Source: Thorsellia kenyensis
Lineage (GTDB): Bacteria > Pseudomonadota > Gammaproteobacteria > Enterobacterales > Thorselliaceae
Reading direction: 5' to 3'
Assembly (NCBI RefSeq): GCF_042432445.1
Contig: NZ_JBHLXE010000010.1
Location: 1-23,609, forward strand
Length of the DNA stretch: 23,609 nt
The notes under the pieces are model-generated. The model made no database searches, was not told the DNA's origin, and was given only the letters and a program-made list of their open reading frames with translations. The translations under genes and the position numbers were made by a program. Below are positions 1 to 8,678 of this stretch, piece after piece (the first letter of the stretch is position 1; every line of letters begins with the position of its first letter).

Positions 1-59
1 CATATTTTTAAATCTCCTATTATTTAATGATAGTGTACTATAAAATTATTAACAACTAT

Positions 60-271
60 CCTAATTCATAGGGCTCAGATGGGGGAATAATAAAGACCTA
101 AGTCTTAATGTAGATAAGCGATTGAAAGCACATCGTAGCTATGTTGAGCCTAAAAATAAACTTTCAGAATTTGAGTATCACATGCTGAATCATTATCTGA
201 ATTGTGAAGAATATAAGCACCTCTCACCCATTCAAATCGTACCAAGGCTCATGGATGATAAACGCATTTAT
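60..271 (+). pseudogene. IS3-family transposase OrfB, internal fragment
   Basis: One frame from about 109 reads through a stretch containing NKLSEFEYHMLNHYL and then LSPIQIVPRLMDDKRIYY. This matches the region of IS3-family OrfB proteins that precedes the DDE core (usual form LSPxQIVPRLADxG). No start or catalytic residues are present. The upstream part (60-108) contains stop codons. The reading stops exactly where the left end of another IS3 copy begins at 272, so the fragment was cut by that insertion. The same OrfB type is seen as a C-terminal piece on the minus strand at 22983-23477. Confidence 0.7.
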
Positions 272-336
272 TATGGTGGTATGATTTTCCTGTAATCATC
301 TTTAGTCTATAATAACGAGAAATAGGAGACTATATT

Positions 337-656
337 ATGACGATAGCACCTAAAATATTCGTGTTAACTTTATCCCACAGCAAAAGAATGAGTTTGTAAA
401 ATTAATAGTGGAAGATGGATATTCCGTTAAACAAGTGATGGATATATCAGGTGCTTGTCAAACGGCTGTTCTAAGGTGGAAAAAACAGTATTTAAGTGAA
501 AAAGAGGGGCAAGTTATTGAAGGTAAAGTCCCATTAAATGAGGATAAACGTGAAATTTATCAGCTTAAAAAATAACTTGCTGAAGCACGCGAGGATATCC
601 GTATATTAAAAAAGGCAACAGCCTTGTTCATACAAGACAATCCAGGCTTACGCTGA
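337..656 (+). pseudogene. IS3-family OrfA (helix-turn-helix subunit), frameshifted
   Basis: OrfA of IS3 elements is a small DNA-binding protein made upstream of OrfB and normally fused to it by programmed frameshifting. The start ATG at 337 is preceded by AGGAG. A base is missing near 356 compared with the copy at 23543. After that the reading resumes as DGYSVKQVMDISGACQTAVL, an HTH-type segment, followed by a coiled-coil tail ending QDNPGLR. One stop (TAA at about 572, in KK-stop-LAEA) replaces an expected Gln codon (CAA to TAA). The frame ends at TGA 654-656. This gene is clearly inactive. Confidence 0.75.
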
Positions 657-840
657 TTGACAAATTGAGCAAGGCCGAACCAAATATAAAGATACAACGC
701 ATTTGCGCTTTATTAGACGTACCTATTTCATCCTATTATTATAAGCCAAGCAATAGCTCTGATGATGAAGTTATTATTGAGAAAATGGCAGAGATAGCCC
801 AAAACACTCTAGGCTCTTATGGTAAACGTAGAAAGAATTA
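645..840 (+). pseudogene. IS3-family OrfB, N-terminal remnant
   Basis: In a frame overlapping the end of orfA, the sequence reads LIDKLSKAEPNIKIQRICAL and then SSYYYKPSN, typical of the start of IS3-family OrfB. It runs to GSYGKRR, after which a frameshift and stops occur at about 836-860. The whole integrase core is missing. The overlap of the orfA and orfB frames is what IS3 elements show at their frameshift site. Confidence 0.7.
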
Positions 841-888
841 AAAAAACAGGCTAAGAAACATTACAGAAAAGTTTGACTATCCTACAGT

Positions 889-1605
889 CGTGAGTGTTAA
901 CACGCCCAAAATATTTTAAATACCTTCAAGGGTAAACTTTTCGTGGACGATTACTCTGGCTAAAAAGCCCTGTTTGATAAATATGAATCGATTATTGAAG
1001 CCGGTTGCTTTACCCATGTCCGTCGTAAATTTGCTGAAATAGTTAAAGTCGCACCGTATCCATTGGCCCAATATTTTATCGATGAAAGTGCTAAACTCTA
1101 TCAGATTGTGGATGAGCAGAAGCATCTGACACCTGAACAAAGAAAACAAGGGCGAAATAAATTTGCTAAACCGATTGTTAAAAAGTTATAAAAATGGTTA
1201 ATGGAACACTTAACTAATACATTACCGAATACACTTTTTACCAGAGCATTAAATCATGCCATTAATCGCTGGAAATCTTTAGAAATCTACCTAAAAGATG
1301 GCAATGTCCCTATCGATAATAATCATATCGAAAGAAACATCAGACCTATTGCTTTAGGTAAAAAAAATTGGCCCTTCGCAGGTTCACTTGCAGCTTCGCA
1401 ACTGAAGACAAATATCACGAGTCTACTTGTCGCAGCAAGAGCCAATGGCATCTTTCCAGAGCAATCGTTACGAGAAACCTTAGCGGTGTTGCCAACTTCG
1501 AAATATAACGAGCTAGACAAACTATTACCAATCAAATCAATTCAAAAAACTGAGAGTGAAAAAATCTCAACATCGACAACACCTATTATACTTCACACAA
1601 ATTAG
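889..1605 (+). pseudogene. tnpC: IS66-family transposase (TnpC), C-terminal part with in-frame stops
   Basis: A single frame from about 889 to 1605 reads as the C-terminal catalytic half of an IS66 transposase. It contains FKGKLFVDDYSG, GCFTHVRRKFAEI, then LEIYLKDGNVPIDNNHIERN with the conserved Glu of the DDE triad in NNHIERNIRPIALGKKNW. Three in-frame stops at 898, 961 and 1189 show decay without frameshifts. The N-terminal half, with the zinc-binding and first Asp regions, is absent. The stretch 1201-1605 would look like a 134-residue gene if read alone, but it is the tail of this transposase. No tnpA or tnpB is present. Confidence 0.85.
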
Positions 1606-1637
1606 TAAGCTAGTTAAGTTCTTCGTATGCTTACTAA
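1602..1637. repeat. Inverted repeat after the IS66 remnant
   Basis: TTAGTAAGC at 1602-1610 is exactly complementary to GCTTACTAA at 1629-1637, with an 18-nt loop. It overlaps the stop region of the IS66 fragment. It could be part of the IS66 terminus or a weak terminator. Confidence 0.45.
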
Positions 1638-1719
1638 TAAATTTTAATCAGATGATATTTCTATAACGGAACAACATCAAAATTAGGCCCGTATAATTAA
1701 ATTGAAATTTCATATTTAA

Positions 1720-1768
1720 GAACATAGCAAATAAACAAAAAAATTCTAATCATATATCTGCTATGTTC
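1720..1768. terminator. Inverted repeat between convergent units
   Basis: GAACATAGCA (1720-1729) pairs perfectly with TGCTATGTTC (1759-1768), with a 29-nt loop. It lies between the plus-strand IS66 remnant and the minus-strand gene ending at 1832. The tract that follows (GTCCCTTTTAATTC) is only moderately T-rich, so terminator function is likely but not certain. Confidence 0.4.
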
Positions 1769-1831
1769 GTCCCTTTTAATTCTTGTAAATGGCTGTTTAA
1801 AAGTGCGTGAATTTGGATTATTACAAATTCT

Positions 1832-2539
1832 TTATTTATATTTCATTATGATATCATTAGCTCTAAGTTGCACTTTGTTAGGTAACGACATCCAAAATTG
1901 ATCATATCTCACTCGATATATACTTTCTTCATTACCTGCAGGATAAAAAGCAGTTGCTTTTGCTTTTAAAAAACTGTCACCCACTTTTTGATTAGAATCA
2001 TATACGATGACTTTCAACGGTTTATCATCAAGCCCATCACTATCTGCGAAATAAGTTAAATAAAACTCAGGGTTGCCATCATCATCAGCATCTTCTATAA
2101 AAGAATCATGATAAAAAAATTCTGGAGAATAAATATCACTTCCATCGTCTTGAAATTTTTGAATTTGAACAAATCCATCAGGATGAGCAGACATAATGTA
2201 TGCTCTTAAATTTTTAACTACAATTTCAGTAGGATCCTCTTCTATGTAATCAATTTCTCCCCATCTACCCTCATTATTTAAACCATATGTTGTGGTAAGC
2301 GTTCCTGAATAAATAGTTTTTTTAATCGGTTTTTCAACAAAAATGAAGTAGTATTTTCCTAATTGCGATTCACTACGAATAATTTTTTTAACTATGCCTT
2401 CTTGATTAAACTTATTGTCTAGTTCAACAAAATCAGGCGCATTTGGTTTCAAATCGGTTACTATAACTTCTTGATTAGCATTTGCCATCAAACTGATGAA
2501 AAAAACAAAGGGAATAAGTGACTTAAAATTGTAAAACAC
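1832..2539 (-). CDS. Secreted protein with Asp-rich loop, unknown function
   Basis: This 235-residue protein has a clear Sec signal peptide: hydrophobic residues 7-18, likely cleavage after ANA at about residue 22. The mature part is probably periplasmic or extracellular. Near residues 150-170 it has DADDDGNPEF and DSDGLDD, calcium-binding-like Asp-rich loops of the kind seen in some secreted beta-sheet proteins. No enzyme motif is visible. The start is GTG (complement of 2537-2539), supported by a GGAGG four bases upstream. It stands alone between an IS remnant and a GNAT gene, with no operon partner. I do not recognise the family with confidence. Confidence 0.75.
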   Translation of the reverse strand: MFYNFKSLIPFVFFISLMANANQEVIVTDLKPNAPDFVELDNKFNQEGIVKKIIRSESQLGKYYFIFVEKPIKKTIYSGTLTTTYGLNNEGRWGEIDYIEEDPTEIVVKNLRAYIMSAHPDGFVQIQKFQDDGSDIYSPEFFYHDSFIEDADDDGNPEFYLTYFADSDGLDDKPLKVIVYDSNQKVGDSFLKAKATAFYPAGNEESIYRVRYDQFWMSLPNKVQLRANDIIMKYK

Positions 2540-2685
2540 CTGACCTCCAAGAATTTTAATTAAAAAAATGAATTATGAGAAGTATTAGTAGTAAGCAGCC
2601 TAGCTCTAAAAAGTATGATGCCATTTTTACATGGGTTAAAATTTTTAATGTATAACCCAGAAGCCTTTTTATTATTTCCGATGAC

Positions 2686-2791
2686 CTATACTCAATGGAA
2701 ATCAAGATGCAGGATTTCGTATTACTTAACACCCACTCAGTGAGTATCGGAAGAATATCTTAACCTGCAACTTGAAGTAACTTCAGTATAG
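2686..2791. repeat. MITE-like element with imperfect 28-bp terminal inverted repeats
   Basis: The ends at 2686-2713 and 2764-2791 are inverted copies, matching at 21 of 28 positions. Both begin CTATACT, carry TCAAG in the middle and end TGCAGG. The interior contains the palindrome ACTCAGTGAGT. The right arm contains TGAAGTAACTTCA, itself a 13-bp palindrome. There is no coding capacity. No clear target duplication is seen. Similar short repeats with TGCAxCTTGAAGTxAC ends are, from memory, scattered in several gammaproteobacteria. Confidence 0.6.
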
Positions 2792-2831
2792 TAGTCTAGA
2801 AGTATCAGTAAACCCCAGATACTACCAATAA

Positions 2832-3464
2832 TCAATAGACATAATTATTGAGTTTGTATCTTAGGTGTTGTTTTACTGTTGGCCATTCACTTTGGATAAT
2901 ACTGTAAACACAAGTGTCTCTTAAAATACGATTACCTTCATCATCCAGAGTTATTCTATGATTTCTAAGCACACCATCAAGCTTAGCACCTAGCCTTTCT
3001 ATAGCTCGTCTACTAGCATGATTGAAAAAGTGCGTGCGAAATTCAACTGCAATAACGTTCAATTCACTAAAGGCATACTCAAGTAACAAGTATTTTGCTT
3101 GGGTATTAATAATGGTTTTTTGTGATGATTTAGAATACCAAGTATAACCTATTTCAAGTCGTTGATTATCTCTGTCTAGTTCCATTAATGTCGTCATACC
3201 AACATACCTATTTTTTAAGACATCATATACACTGTAAGGGAACATTTTGCCTTCATTTTGAAGTGACAGTCTTCTTTTTATTTCTTTTTCTAAAGAACTC
3301 ACGGTTGGAATTGGAGTTAACCAAAAATTCCACAAATCGTTTTCCTCAAGTGCTAGTTTTAAATCAACAGCATGTTCTAACGCTAAAGGCACTAAATGTA
3401 CTTTATCACTATAAAGAGGTAGAGGTACTAACGGCCATGGATTAGCCATATTTATAAATGACAT
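2832..3464 (-). CDS. GNAT acetyltransferase, RimJ/RimL-like
   Basis: This is a predicted N-acetyltransferase of the GNAT superfamily (Acetyltransf_3 type), which would move acetyl from acetyl-CoA to an amino group of a protein or small molecule. Supporting features are the N-terminal LVPLALEHAVDL segment, the YVGMTTL and LEIGYTWYSKSSQ region typical of the beta4/CoA-binding part, and VEFRTHFFNHASRRAIERLG, the usual NxxSxRAIERLG helix of RimJ/RimL-type enzymes, followed by GVLRNHR. I place the start at the ATG at 3462-3464, because AGGAG (3470-3474) sits five bases upstream. A GTG at 3470 would overlap that site. Substrate is not predictable. It has no operon partner. Confidence 0.85.
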   Translation of the reverse strand: MSFINMANPWPLVPLPLYSDKVHLVPLALEHAVDLKLALEENDLWNFWLTPIPTVSSLEKEIKRRLSLQNEGKMFPYSVYDVLKNRYVGMTTLMELDRDNQRLEIGYTWYSKSSQKTIINTQAKYLLLEYAFSELNVIAVEFRTHFFNHASRRAIERLGAKLDGVLRNHRITLDDEGNRILRDTCVYSIIQSEWPTVKQHLRYKLNNYVY

Positions 3465-4132
3465 TATCACTCCTGTTTATCTCAACAAACCACCAATTGA
3501 TATGACGTTTTAATCCGCGCTTCTTTAATGAATCTAGATGATCTGTGCTTTAACTGCCTAAAAAAGAAAGTGATACTATAAAAAATTCTATATTAACATC
3601 GAATTGATAACTGACACATTAATTTTATTAATTAATGCTAACTAAGTGTAATTTTTAAATTCCAACTCTTCTATTAGTGTTAAGTGTTAAGTGTTAAGTG
3701 TTAGGTTAAATTCTACTCTTAATAGTAATATAACTTAATTAGTTCACACAATGAAATTTTTAACTTTTTGTTCAAAAAAGGCTTGTGTACTTACTAGTAT
3801 TTACCACCCCAAATTCATTCTTTTCTTTATAAATTCGTTTAAGTCAACCACAACAAATTACTTGAGATTAACGTAATTATCCCCTCCTTACTTTTTGTGA
3901 CGTGTAACACACTATTAGATTAAACCCCACTAAACTATTTCAAAAACATTCAATTAAATCTCTCTAAGTGATATGCTCAAAACACTTTTGAATGAGTTGA
4001 TCTACGTATAAATTCATCTTTGTTTACTTATTAACTAGGTCAATCACTTCTTAGTTACACATTAAAATTCTAAGCTAACAAAATACTGAAGCAACGAAAC
4101 TGTGAAACCATGAAACATTAATTAGGAGAAAA
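3465..4132. other. Intergenic region upstream of the TRAP binding protein
   Basis: There is no ORF with recognisable similarity here. The region is strongly A+T-rich, contains a four-copy heptamer repeat (listed separately), and must hold the promoters of the two divergent genes. I could not pick a convincing promoter by eye. The ribosome-binding site AGGAG at 4124-4128 belongs to the next gene. Confidence 0.5.
3676..3703. repeat. Four tandem copies of heptamer AGTGTTA
   Basis: Four perfect copies of AGTGTTA run head to tail. They lie in the divergent intergenic region, about 430 bp before the TAXI binding-protein gene. Such short repeats change copy number by slippage, and may also be a cluster of binding sites. 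Confidence 0.85.
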
Positions 4133-5092
4133 ATGGCGATGCTAAAAAAAAGTATAAAATCGACGGCTTTAATAGGGGTTTTTCTTGGGCTTCTTTCAGG
4201 AAATACTTTTGCTAAACCGCAATATATAAACATCCTAACAGGTGGTACAAGTGGGATTTATTATCCACTTGGTGTTGCCCTTTCTCAAGTATATGGCAGT
4301 ATCCCTGAGGCTAAAACCAGCGTTCAAGCAACAAAGGCTTCAGTAGAAAATCTAAATCTTTTACAACAAGGTAAAGGAGAACTCGCGTTTGCTTTAGGTG
4401 ATTCTGTTGCTGATGGCTGGGCAGGTAATACTGAAGCTGGATTTAAAAAAGAACTTACTAAACTTCGTGGTATTGCTAATGTATATCCGAACTACATTCA
4501 AATCATAGCAAATTCAGAAAGTGGCATTCAAACACTTGATGATTTAAAAGGTAAGCGTGTTTCAGTGGGTGCTCCTAAATCTGGTACAGAACTCAACGCA
4601 AGAGCCATTTTTAAAGCCGCTGGATTTTCTTATGAAGACTTGGGTAAAGTGGAATTTTTACCTTATGCTGAATCTGTAGAATTAATTAAAAACCGTCAGT
4701 TAGATGCAACACTACAATCATCTGGATTAGGTATGGCAGCATTTCGTGATTTAGCAACTAACATGCAAATTGTGGTAGTTCCCATCGAAAAAGACATTGT
4801 AGAAAAAATTGGTTCTGCTGCTTATGGTGCTGGTATCATTCCTGCAAATACTTATGAGGGTCAAGCAACTGACGTACCTACAGTGACTATCACAAATGTC
4901 CTTGTAACTCACGAAGATGTCAGTGATGATGTTGCATATGAAATGACCAAAGGTGTTTTTGAAAACTTGGACAAGTTAAAAAATGCACATTCAGCTGCTA
5001 AGGATATTAACCCTGAAACAGCGCATCAAAATCTGCCTATCCCACTCCACCCTGGTGCTGAAAAGTATTACAAAGAAAAGGGTTTATTATAA
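4133..5092 (+). CDS. TAXI-family TRAP transporter solute-binding protein
   Basis: This is the periplasmic ligand-binding subunit of a TRAP transporter of the TAXI type, which delivers an organic acid or amino acid to the permease for Na+-coupled import. The 319 residues begin with a signal peptide: basic MAMLKKS, a hydrophobic core, and likely cleavage after TFA at about residue 27. The mature N-terminus reads NILTGGTSGIYYPLG, the family hallmark. ELAFALGDS, then DDLKGKRVSVGAPKSGTELN and the LDATLQSSG segment follow in the usual order. AGGAG lies four bases before ATG 4133; the ATG at 4139 is an alternative with better spacing. The permease and DUF1850 genes point towards it from the other strand, rather than following it as is usual. 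Confidence 0.93.
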   Translation: MAMLKKSIKSTALIGVFLGLLSGNTFAKPQYINILTGGTSGIYYPLGVALSQVYGSIPEAKTSVQATKASVENLNLLQQGKGELAFALGDSVADGWAGNTEAGFKKELTKLRGIANVYPNYIQIIANSESGIQTLDDLKGKRVSVGAPKSGTELNARAIFKAAGFSYEDLGKVEFLPYAESVELIKNRQLDATLQSSGLGMAAFRDLATNMQIVVVPIEKDIVEKIGSAAYGAGIIPANTYEGQATDVPTVTITNVLVTHEDVSDDVAYEMTKGVFENLDKLKNAHSAAKDINPETAHQNLPIPLHPGAEKYYKEKGLL

Positions 5093-5195
5093 TTAATTCA
5101 TATTAGCGCTTTAATAACCTAATCAAAAACGCAATATTATTTAGATGTTTAGATAAATTCTAGGTAAGTTAATTAAAAATAATTAGTATTTTCTG

Positions 5196-5245
5196 AAGAG
5201 TTTAAACCTTGGGTTTTATTTAAAATACCCATGGATTAAACTCTT
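5196..5245. terminator. Strong intrinsic terminator between convergent TRAP genes
   Basis: AAGAGTTTAA (5196-5205) pairs with TTAAACTCTT (5236-5245), and the inner CC/GG and GGGT/ACCC pairs extend the stem. The plus strand continues with TTTTTATTG, which makes a canonical terminator for the binding-protein gene. The complementary side is less T-rich, but the hairpin may also stop the DUF1850 transcript. Confidence 0.75.
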
Positions 5246-5315
5246 TTTATTGAATAAAACCTTACTTTATAAATTTTGTTATATACCAAACTGTTTAGGT
5301 GCTTATTGATTTAGA

Positions 5316-5813
5316 TTATAGATTAAAATTGATGTGACTGAATACCTCAATACTTACCCGATAACTTAATTCTGAAGACAAGTGTGTTTCAAAATTTTTT
5401 GCCATCCAATCAAATAAATTTGCACATCTTTGAGCAATGCATAACTGATAATCAGGCGTATACGGTGAATAGGTTAATGAGAGCTGACCAAGATTTGTGT
5501 TGGGATAATGTATCCAATAGGACTCCTTAAAAATAGCCTCATTTGGAATTTCCATGCCAGCCCCTGAACCTTTTAACCTCACTTCATCTAAGAAAAATTG
5601 ATAATTATCCAAGATATAGCTTTCATGCCATTCGATTTTTTCAACTGAATGGGTCCATGAAAGCTTAAGAGTACTATAGGCAGGAAGATTATTGTACACA
5701 AATGCACTAGTATTTGGCTTTGAATGCACTACATTACAGTGGGCATATGTTAAATTTGGCTCTTCCATGGAATGACTACATATCAATAAAAGAGCCCCGA
5801 GATTAATTTGCAT
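5316..5813 (-). CDS. DUF1850 protein of the TAXI-TRAP system
   Basis: This 165-residue protein shows the DUF1850 pattern: LSWTHSVEKIEWHESY in the middle, then a RLKGSGAGMEIP segment. The family is known mainly as a companion of TAXI-type TRAP transporters. Its biochemical role is not established; an accessory or periplasmic role is plausible. The N-terminus is short and weakly hydrophobic, so a cleavable signal peptide is uncertain. Its ATG overlaps the last 11 bases of the permease gene, so the two are translationally coupled in one minus-strand operon. Confidence 0.85.
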   Translation of the reverse strand: MQINLGALLLICSHSMEEPNLTYAHCNVVHSKPNTSAFVYNNLPAYSTLKLSWTHSVEKIEWHESYILDNYQFFLDEVRLKGSGAGMEIPNEAIFKESYWIHYPNTNLGQLSLTYSPYTPDYQLCIAQRCANLFDWMAKNFETHLSSELSYRVSIEVFSHINFNL

Positions 5814-7860
5814 TATTTAAACATGTTTTTACTTTAGTTTTTGAAGTTCTGTAAAAATGATAACCAAAGACTAAAGCTACACCCGCAAAACCTAACTCAT
5901 CGGTTAATGGAAGAGCTAACACTAAAGAAGCACCTGCTAAAAATGCAATAATACGCTCCCAAATATATAATTTAGCTCGCCAAAAACCAATGGTACCTAC
6001 ACCCCATAAAGCCATGGCGAGTATTGCTTTAATAGTCACATAAGCAGTTTCTAATAACGATGCATCACCTTGAAGCATTAAGGCTGGGCTGTATACCGCC
6101 ATAAAGGGTACTATAAAACCCGCAACCGCAATTTTTACAGCCCATAAACTGATTTTTAGGCCGGATTCTTTTGCAATAGGTGCAGCAGCAAAACATGCTA
6201 AAGCAACAGGTGGGGTTAAATCGGCTAAAATCCCAAAATAAAACACAAACATGTGTGATACGATTAATGGAATTCCTAATGATAATAAAGCTGGGGCAGC
6301 AATCGAGCTTGTGATGATATAATTTGGAATGGTTGGAATACCCATACCTAGCACGAGGCAAGTAATCATCGTAAGCACTAATGAAAGTAATAAATTGTTT
6401 TCCCCTATCGATAAAATGGCACCTGCAAAGGTAGGAGCAACCCCTGTCAAAGAGACCACACCAATAATAACACCGACAAGACCACAGGCAATACCGACGG
6501 GCACTGCATGTTTAGAACCTTCAACTAATGCATTAACACAAACTTTAAGCGTCTCTTTTGCGCCTTTAATGAATAAACAACCACCAATCAGTCCGAATAT
6601 CACAATAAAAGCAACACTGATACCATATTTAAATAGGGCACTGGTAATTAACGCCAAACACACCCAAAACGCCACTCTTAAGGACGTTTGGCTAACCTTT
6701 AACACAATTGCAGACCCTAAAATAACGATAACGGTTAAAGCAAGTCCTGCCGTACCTGCATACATTGGAGTTCTACCTGAAAACAACAAGTAAATTAAAA
6801 TAAATAAAGGAATAAGAAGATACCAACGCTCTTTGATAGCTTTCCAAGGATTAGGGCAATCTTCTTTAGGCAAACCACTAAGATTATCAGCTTTTGCTAC
6901 TAAATGAACCATCCAGAATACTGAACCAAAATATAGCAGCGCAGGAATAAGCGCAGCTTTGGCAATTTCAATATAAGGTACATTAATGGTTTCAGCCATT
7001 ATAAATGCTACTGCGCCCATGACAGGAGGAACCATTTGACTTCCCATAGAAGACGTTGCTTCCACACCTCCAGCAAAAGCTGGTTTATAACCAAAACGTT
7101 TCATTAAAGGAATTGTAAATTGGCCTGTTGTCACCACATTAGCAACACCTGAACCTGTAATAGTCCCCATCAATAAAGAAGAAAAAACGGATACTTTAGC
7201 TGGCCCCCCTAATTTATGTCCGACAAGGCCCATCGCAAAATCAGTGAATAGTTTTGTCATACCAGCTTGTTCTAAAAAAGCGCCAAATAGAATGAATAAA
7301 AAGATATAAGTTGCAGAGACATAGGTAGGTGAACCATAGAAGCCTTCAGTACCAAATGCTAGTTGATTGATTATCTGATCAAGATCGTATCCTCTATGCG
7401 CAAAATCACCTGGCAATAGATGTCCAAAAAGTGCATAGAGTAAAAAAACGCCACATACAATAGGTAAAGCGAGTCCCATGACCCGTCTGGCCGCTTCAAA
7501 GATAAGTATCGTTACCAAAATCCCCATATACCAATCCAGTGGCGTTAATTCACCTGATCGTTGTATTAAATCAGCTTCAAAAACCCATTGGTACAGACCT
7601 GTAGCAAGTCCTAGCGATCCTAGGATAATGCCCATAATTAAGTTCGGTTTTTTATCGGGAGAATTAGTGATAAAAGGATAGCTCATAAAAACAATTAATA
7701 AAAGAAAACCCACATGCATACTTCTCAAAACTTGAGAAGATACAGGATGATAAGCGGCTGTGATGATTTGAAAGATTGCAAAAATCAGAGCAATCCAAAA
7801 GATACATTTTGTCAAAATTTTATCATCAAGTCTTTTGACGGTTTGGTTTTCATCTATCAT
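5803..7860 (-). CDS. TRAP transporter fused permease (4TM/12TM)
   Basis: This 685-residue integral inner-membrane protein fuses the small (DctQ-like) and large (DctM-like) TRAP permease subunits, as TAXI systems do. The N-terminal 110 residues hold about four membrane segments. The large domain follows, with GLALPIVCGVFLLYALFGH, then GGPAKVSVFSSLLMGTITGSG, ATSSMGSQMVPPVMGAVAF and later GMGIPTIPNYIITSS and ILADLTPPVALACFAAAPIA, the signature repeats of the DctM fold. It presumably works with the binding protein at 4133, and the substrate is unknown. ATG at 7860 has AGAGGG ten bases upstream. The length is normal and no defect is visible. Confidence 0.93.
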   Translation of the reverse strand: MIDENQTVKRLDDKILTKCIFWIALIFAIFQIITAAYHPVSSQVLRSMHVGFLLLIVFMSYPFITNSPDKKPNLIMGIILGSLGLATGLYQWVFEADLIQRSGELTPLDWYMGILVTILIFEAARRVMGLALPIVCGVFLLYALFGHLLPGDFAHRGYDLDQIINQLAFGTEGFYGSPTYVSATYIFLFILFGAFLEQAGMTKLFTDFAMGLVGHKLGGPAKVSVFSSLLMGTITGSGVANVVTTGQFTIPLMKRFGYKPAFAGGVEATSSMGSQMVPPVMGAVAFIMAETINVPYIEIAKAALIPALLYFGSVFWMVHLVAKADNLSGLPKEDCPNPWKAIKERWYLLIPLFILIYLLFSGRTPMYAGTAGLALTVIVILGSAIVLKVSQTSLRVAFWVCLALITSALFKYGISVAFIVIFGLIGGCLFIKGAKETLKVCVNALVEGSKHAVPVGIACGLVGVIIGVVSLTGVAPTFAGAILSIGENNLLLSLVLTMITCLVLGMGIPTIPNYIITSSIAAPALLSLGIPLIVSHMFVFYFGILADLTPPVALACFAAAPIAKESGLKISLWAVKIAVAGFIVPFMAVYSPALMLQGDASLLETAYVTIKAILAMALWGVGTIGFWRAKLYIWERIIAFLAGASLVLALPLTDELGFAGVALVFGYHFYRTSKTKVKTCLNNAN

Positions 7861-8237
7861 ATTACTTATTCCCTCTATATCCCTTTATCAACATTTAATG
7901 ATATTTCTTTTTTATTATATTTTACTCAATTCTAAAAATAGATAATGCTAAAGCACATTACCAGACAAAATTTAACACATTTCAATATAACAAACAGAAT
8001 ATAAGCTCACCATAACAAACAGAATACAAACTCACCAATATTTGTTAAAAATTTGTGAAGTTACTCTAAGTTCTAAAAAACTTTGTAGGTAAAGATTAAA
8101 TGTTTTTCAAATAAATAAAAAAGGACAGATTTAGTTAAGACTTTTCCTATGAATTATCCATTTTACTGTACTTTTAATAACTAAGTTACCTATTCTAATT
8201 CATAACAAAAGAGCTTAGAGGCTTATCGATGTCTTCC
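7861..8237. other. A+T-rich intergenic region upstream of the permease operon
   Basis: There is no coding similarity on either strand. Apart from the ribosome-binding site of the permease gene (AGAGGG, complement of 7871-7876) and a 25-bp tandem repeat, nothing is recognised. Confidence 0.5.
7987..8036. repeat. Two tandem copies of a 25-bp unit
   Basis: The unit beginning ATAACAAACAGAAT occurs at 7987-8011 and again directly after it at 8012-8036, with two substitutions. It lies about 130 bp upstream of the permease start and could be two regulator sites or a slippage duplication. Confidence 0.75.
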
Positions 8238-8430
8238 ATTTTAAAGGATACATAAAAGTTAAGATACCGGAAGTTAAATGTCCATAATGTCAAAAAAATC
8301 TCCATTTTATGTTTTATGGACTCTTGCGTACTCAAGATTTATCAATATATTTGAATCTGTTACGCGCTCATTAGCCCAAAAACTATCGATGGATCACGTA
8401 ACTAAAAAATTTGATATTTCAGATAAACTG
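8238..8430 (+). pseudogene. Possible ISL3-family transposase N-terminal remnant
   Basis: In one frame VKCP-stop-CQKN resembles the N-terminal CPxC zinc motif of ISL3 transposases. In a second frame, SRFINIFESVTRSLAQKLS followed by MDHVTKKFDIS resembles the helix-turn-helix segment that follows it. At least one frameshift and several stops separate them. The assignment is tentative. Confidence 0.35.
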
Positions 8431-8527
8431 ACTTAGAGATCTAAAGACCTATGATAATGTCAAAATAATATAGAACGATTAAACTACCATAAAAAAGGTC
8501 ATAATTACATTCCCCTAGAGCATGATT

Positions 8528-8678
8528 AAGTATCGAAAAAACGCCTATTTATCAGAGTAAGGAACGAGGCGATACTTATGTAGAATTGTTAAACGCAGCT
8601 TTAAATAAAATTGATTATAAAAATGAGGTATTATCTATCCTAATGGATAGGCTTTTAAAATTTTTGAGCGAAGCATGA
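8528..8678 (+). pseudogene. Small ORF tail coupled to the methyltransferase remnant
   Basis: An open frame without an ATG runs from about 8528 to TGA 8676-8678 and ends VLSILMDRLLKFLSEA, helical in character. Its stop codon overlaps the start codon of the methyltransferase remnant as ATGA, so the two were once an operon. It may be the C-terminus of a lost controller or accessory protein. The family is not recognised. Confidence 0.4.

Larger units (their letters stand above)
272..842 (+). mobile_element. Degenerate IS3-family element, left end plus broken orfA/orfB
   Basis: The first 150 or so bases match the sequence that begins at 23478 at about 90 percent identity by eye. The match includes the shared start TATGGTGGTATG, a conserved AGGAG-type ribosome-binding site and the orfA start codon. 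The element carries a frameshifted orfA and the first part of orfB. It is lost at about 842, where IS66 sequence follows, so its right end is missing. The copy at 23478 is less mutated and gives the ancestral reading. Confidence 0.8.

Noticed and set aside
1201..1605. Stand-alone 134-residue gene
   Set aside because: Same frame continues upstream through three nonsense codons as IS66 transposase; it is only the tail of that pseudogene.
3188..3445. 85-codon ORF opposite the GNAT gene
   Set aside because: Lies wholly antisense to the supported acetyltransferase gene.
6329..6793. 154-codon plus-strand ORF inside the permease gene
   Set aside because: Antisense to the clear TRAP permease and without recognisable motifs; a shadow frame.
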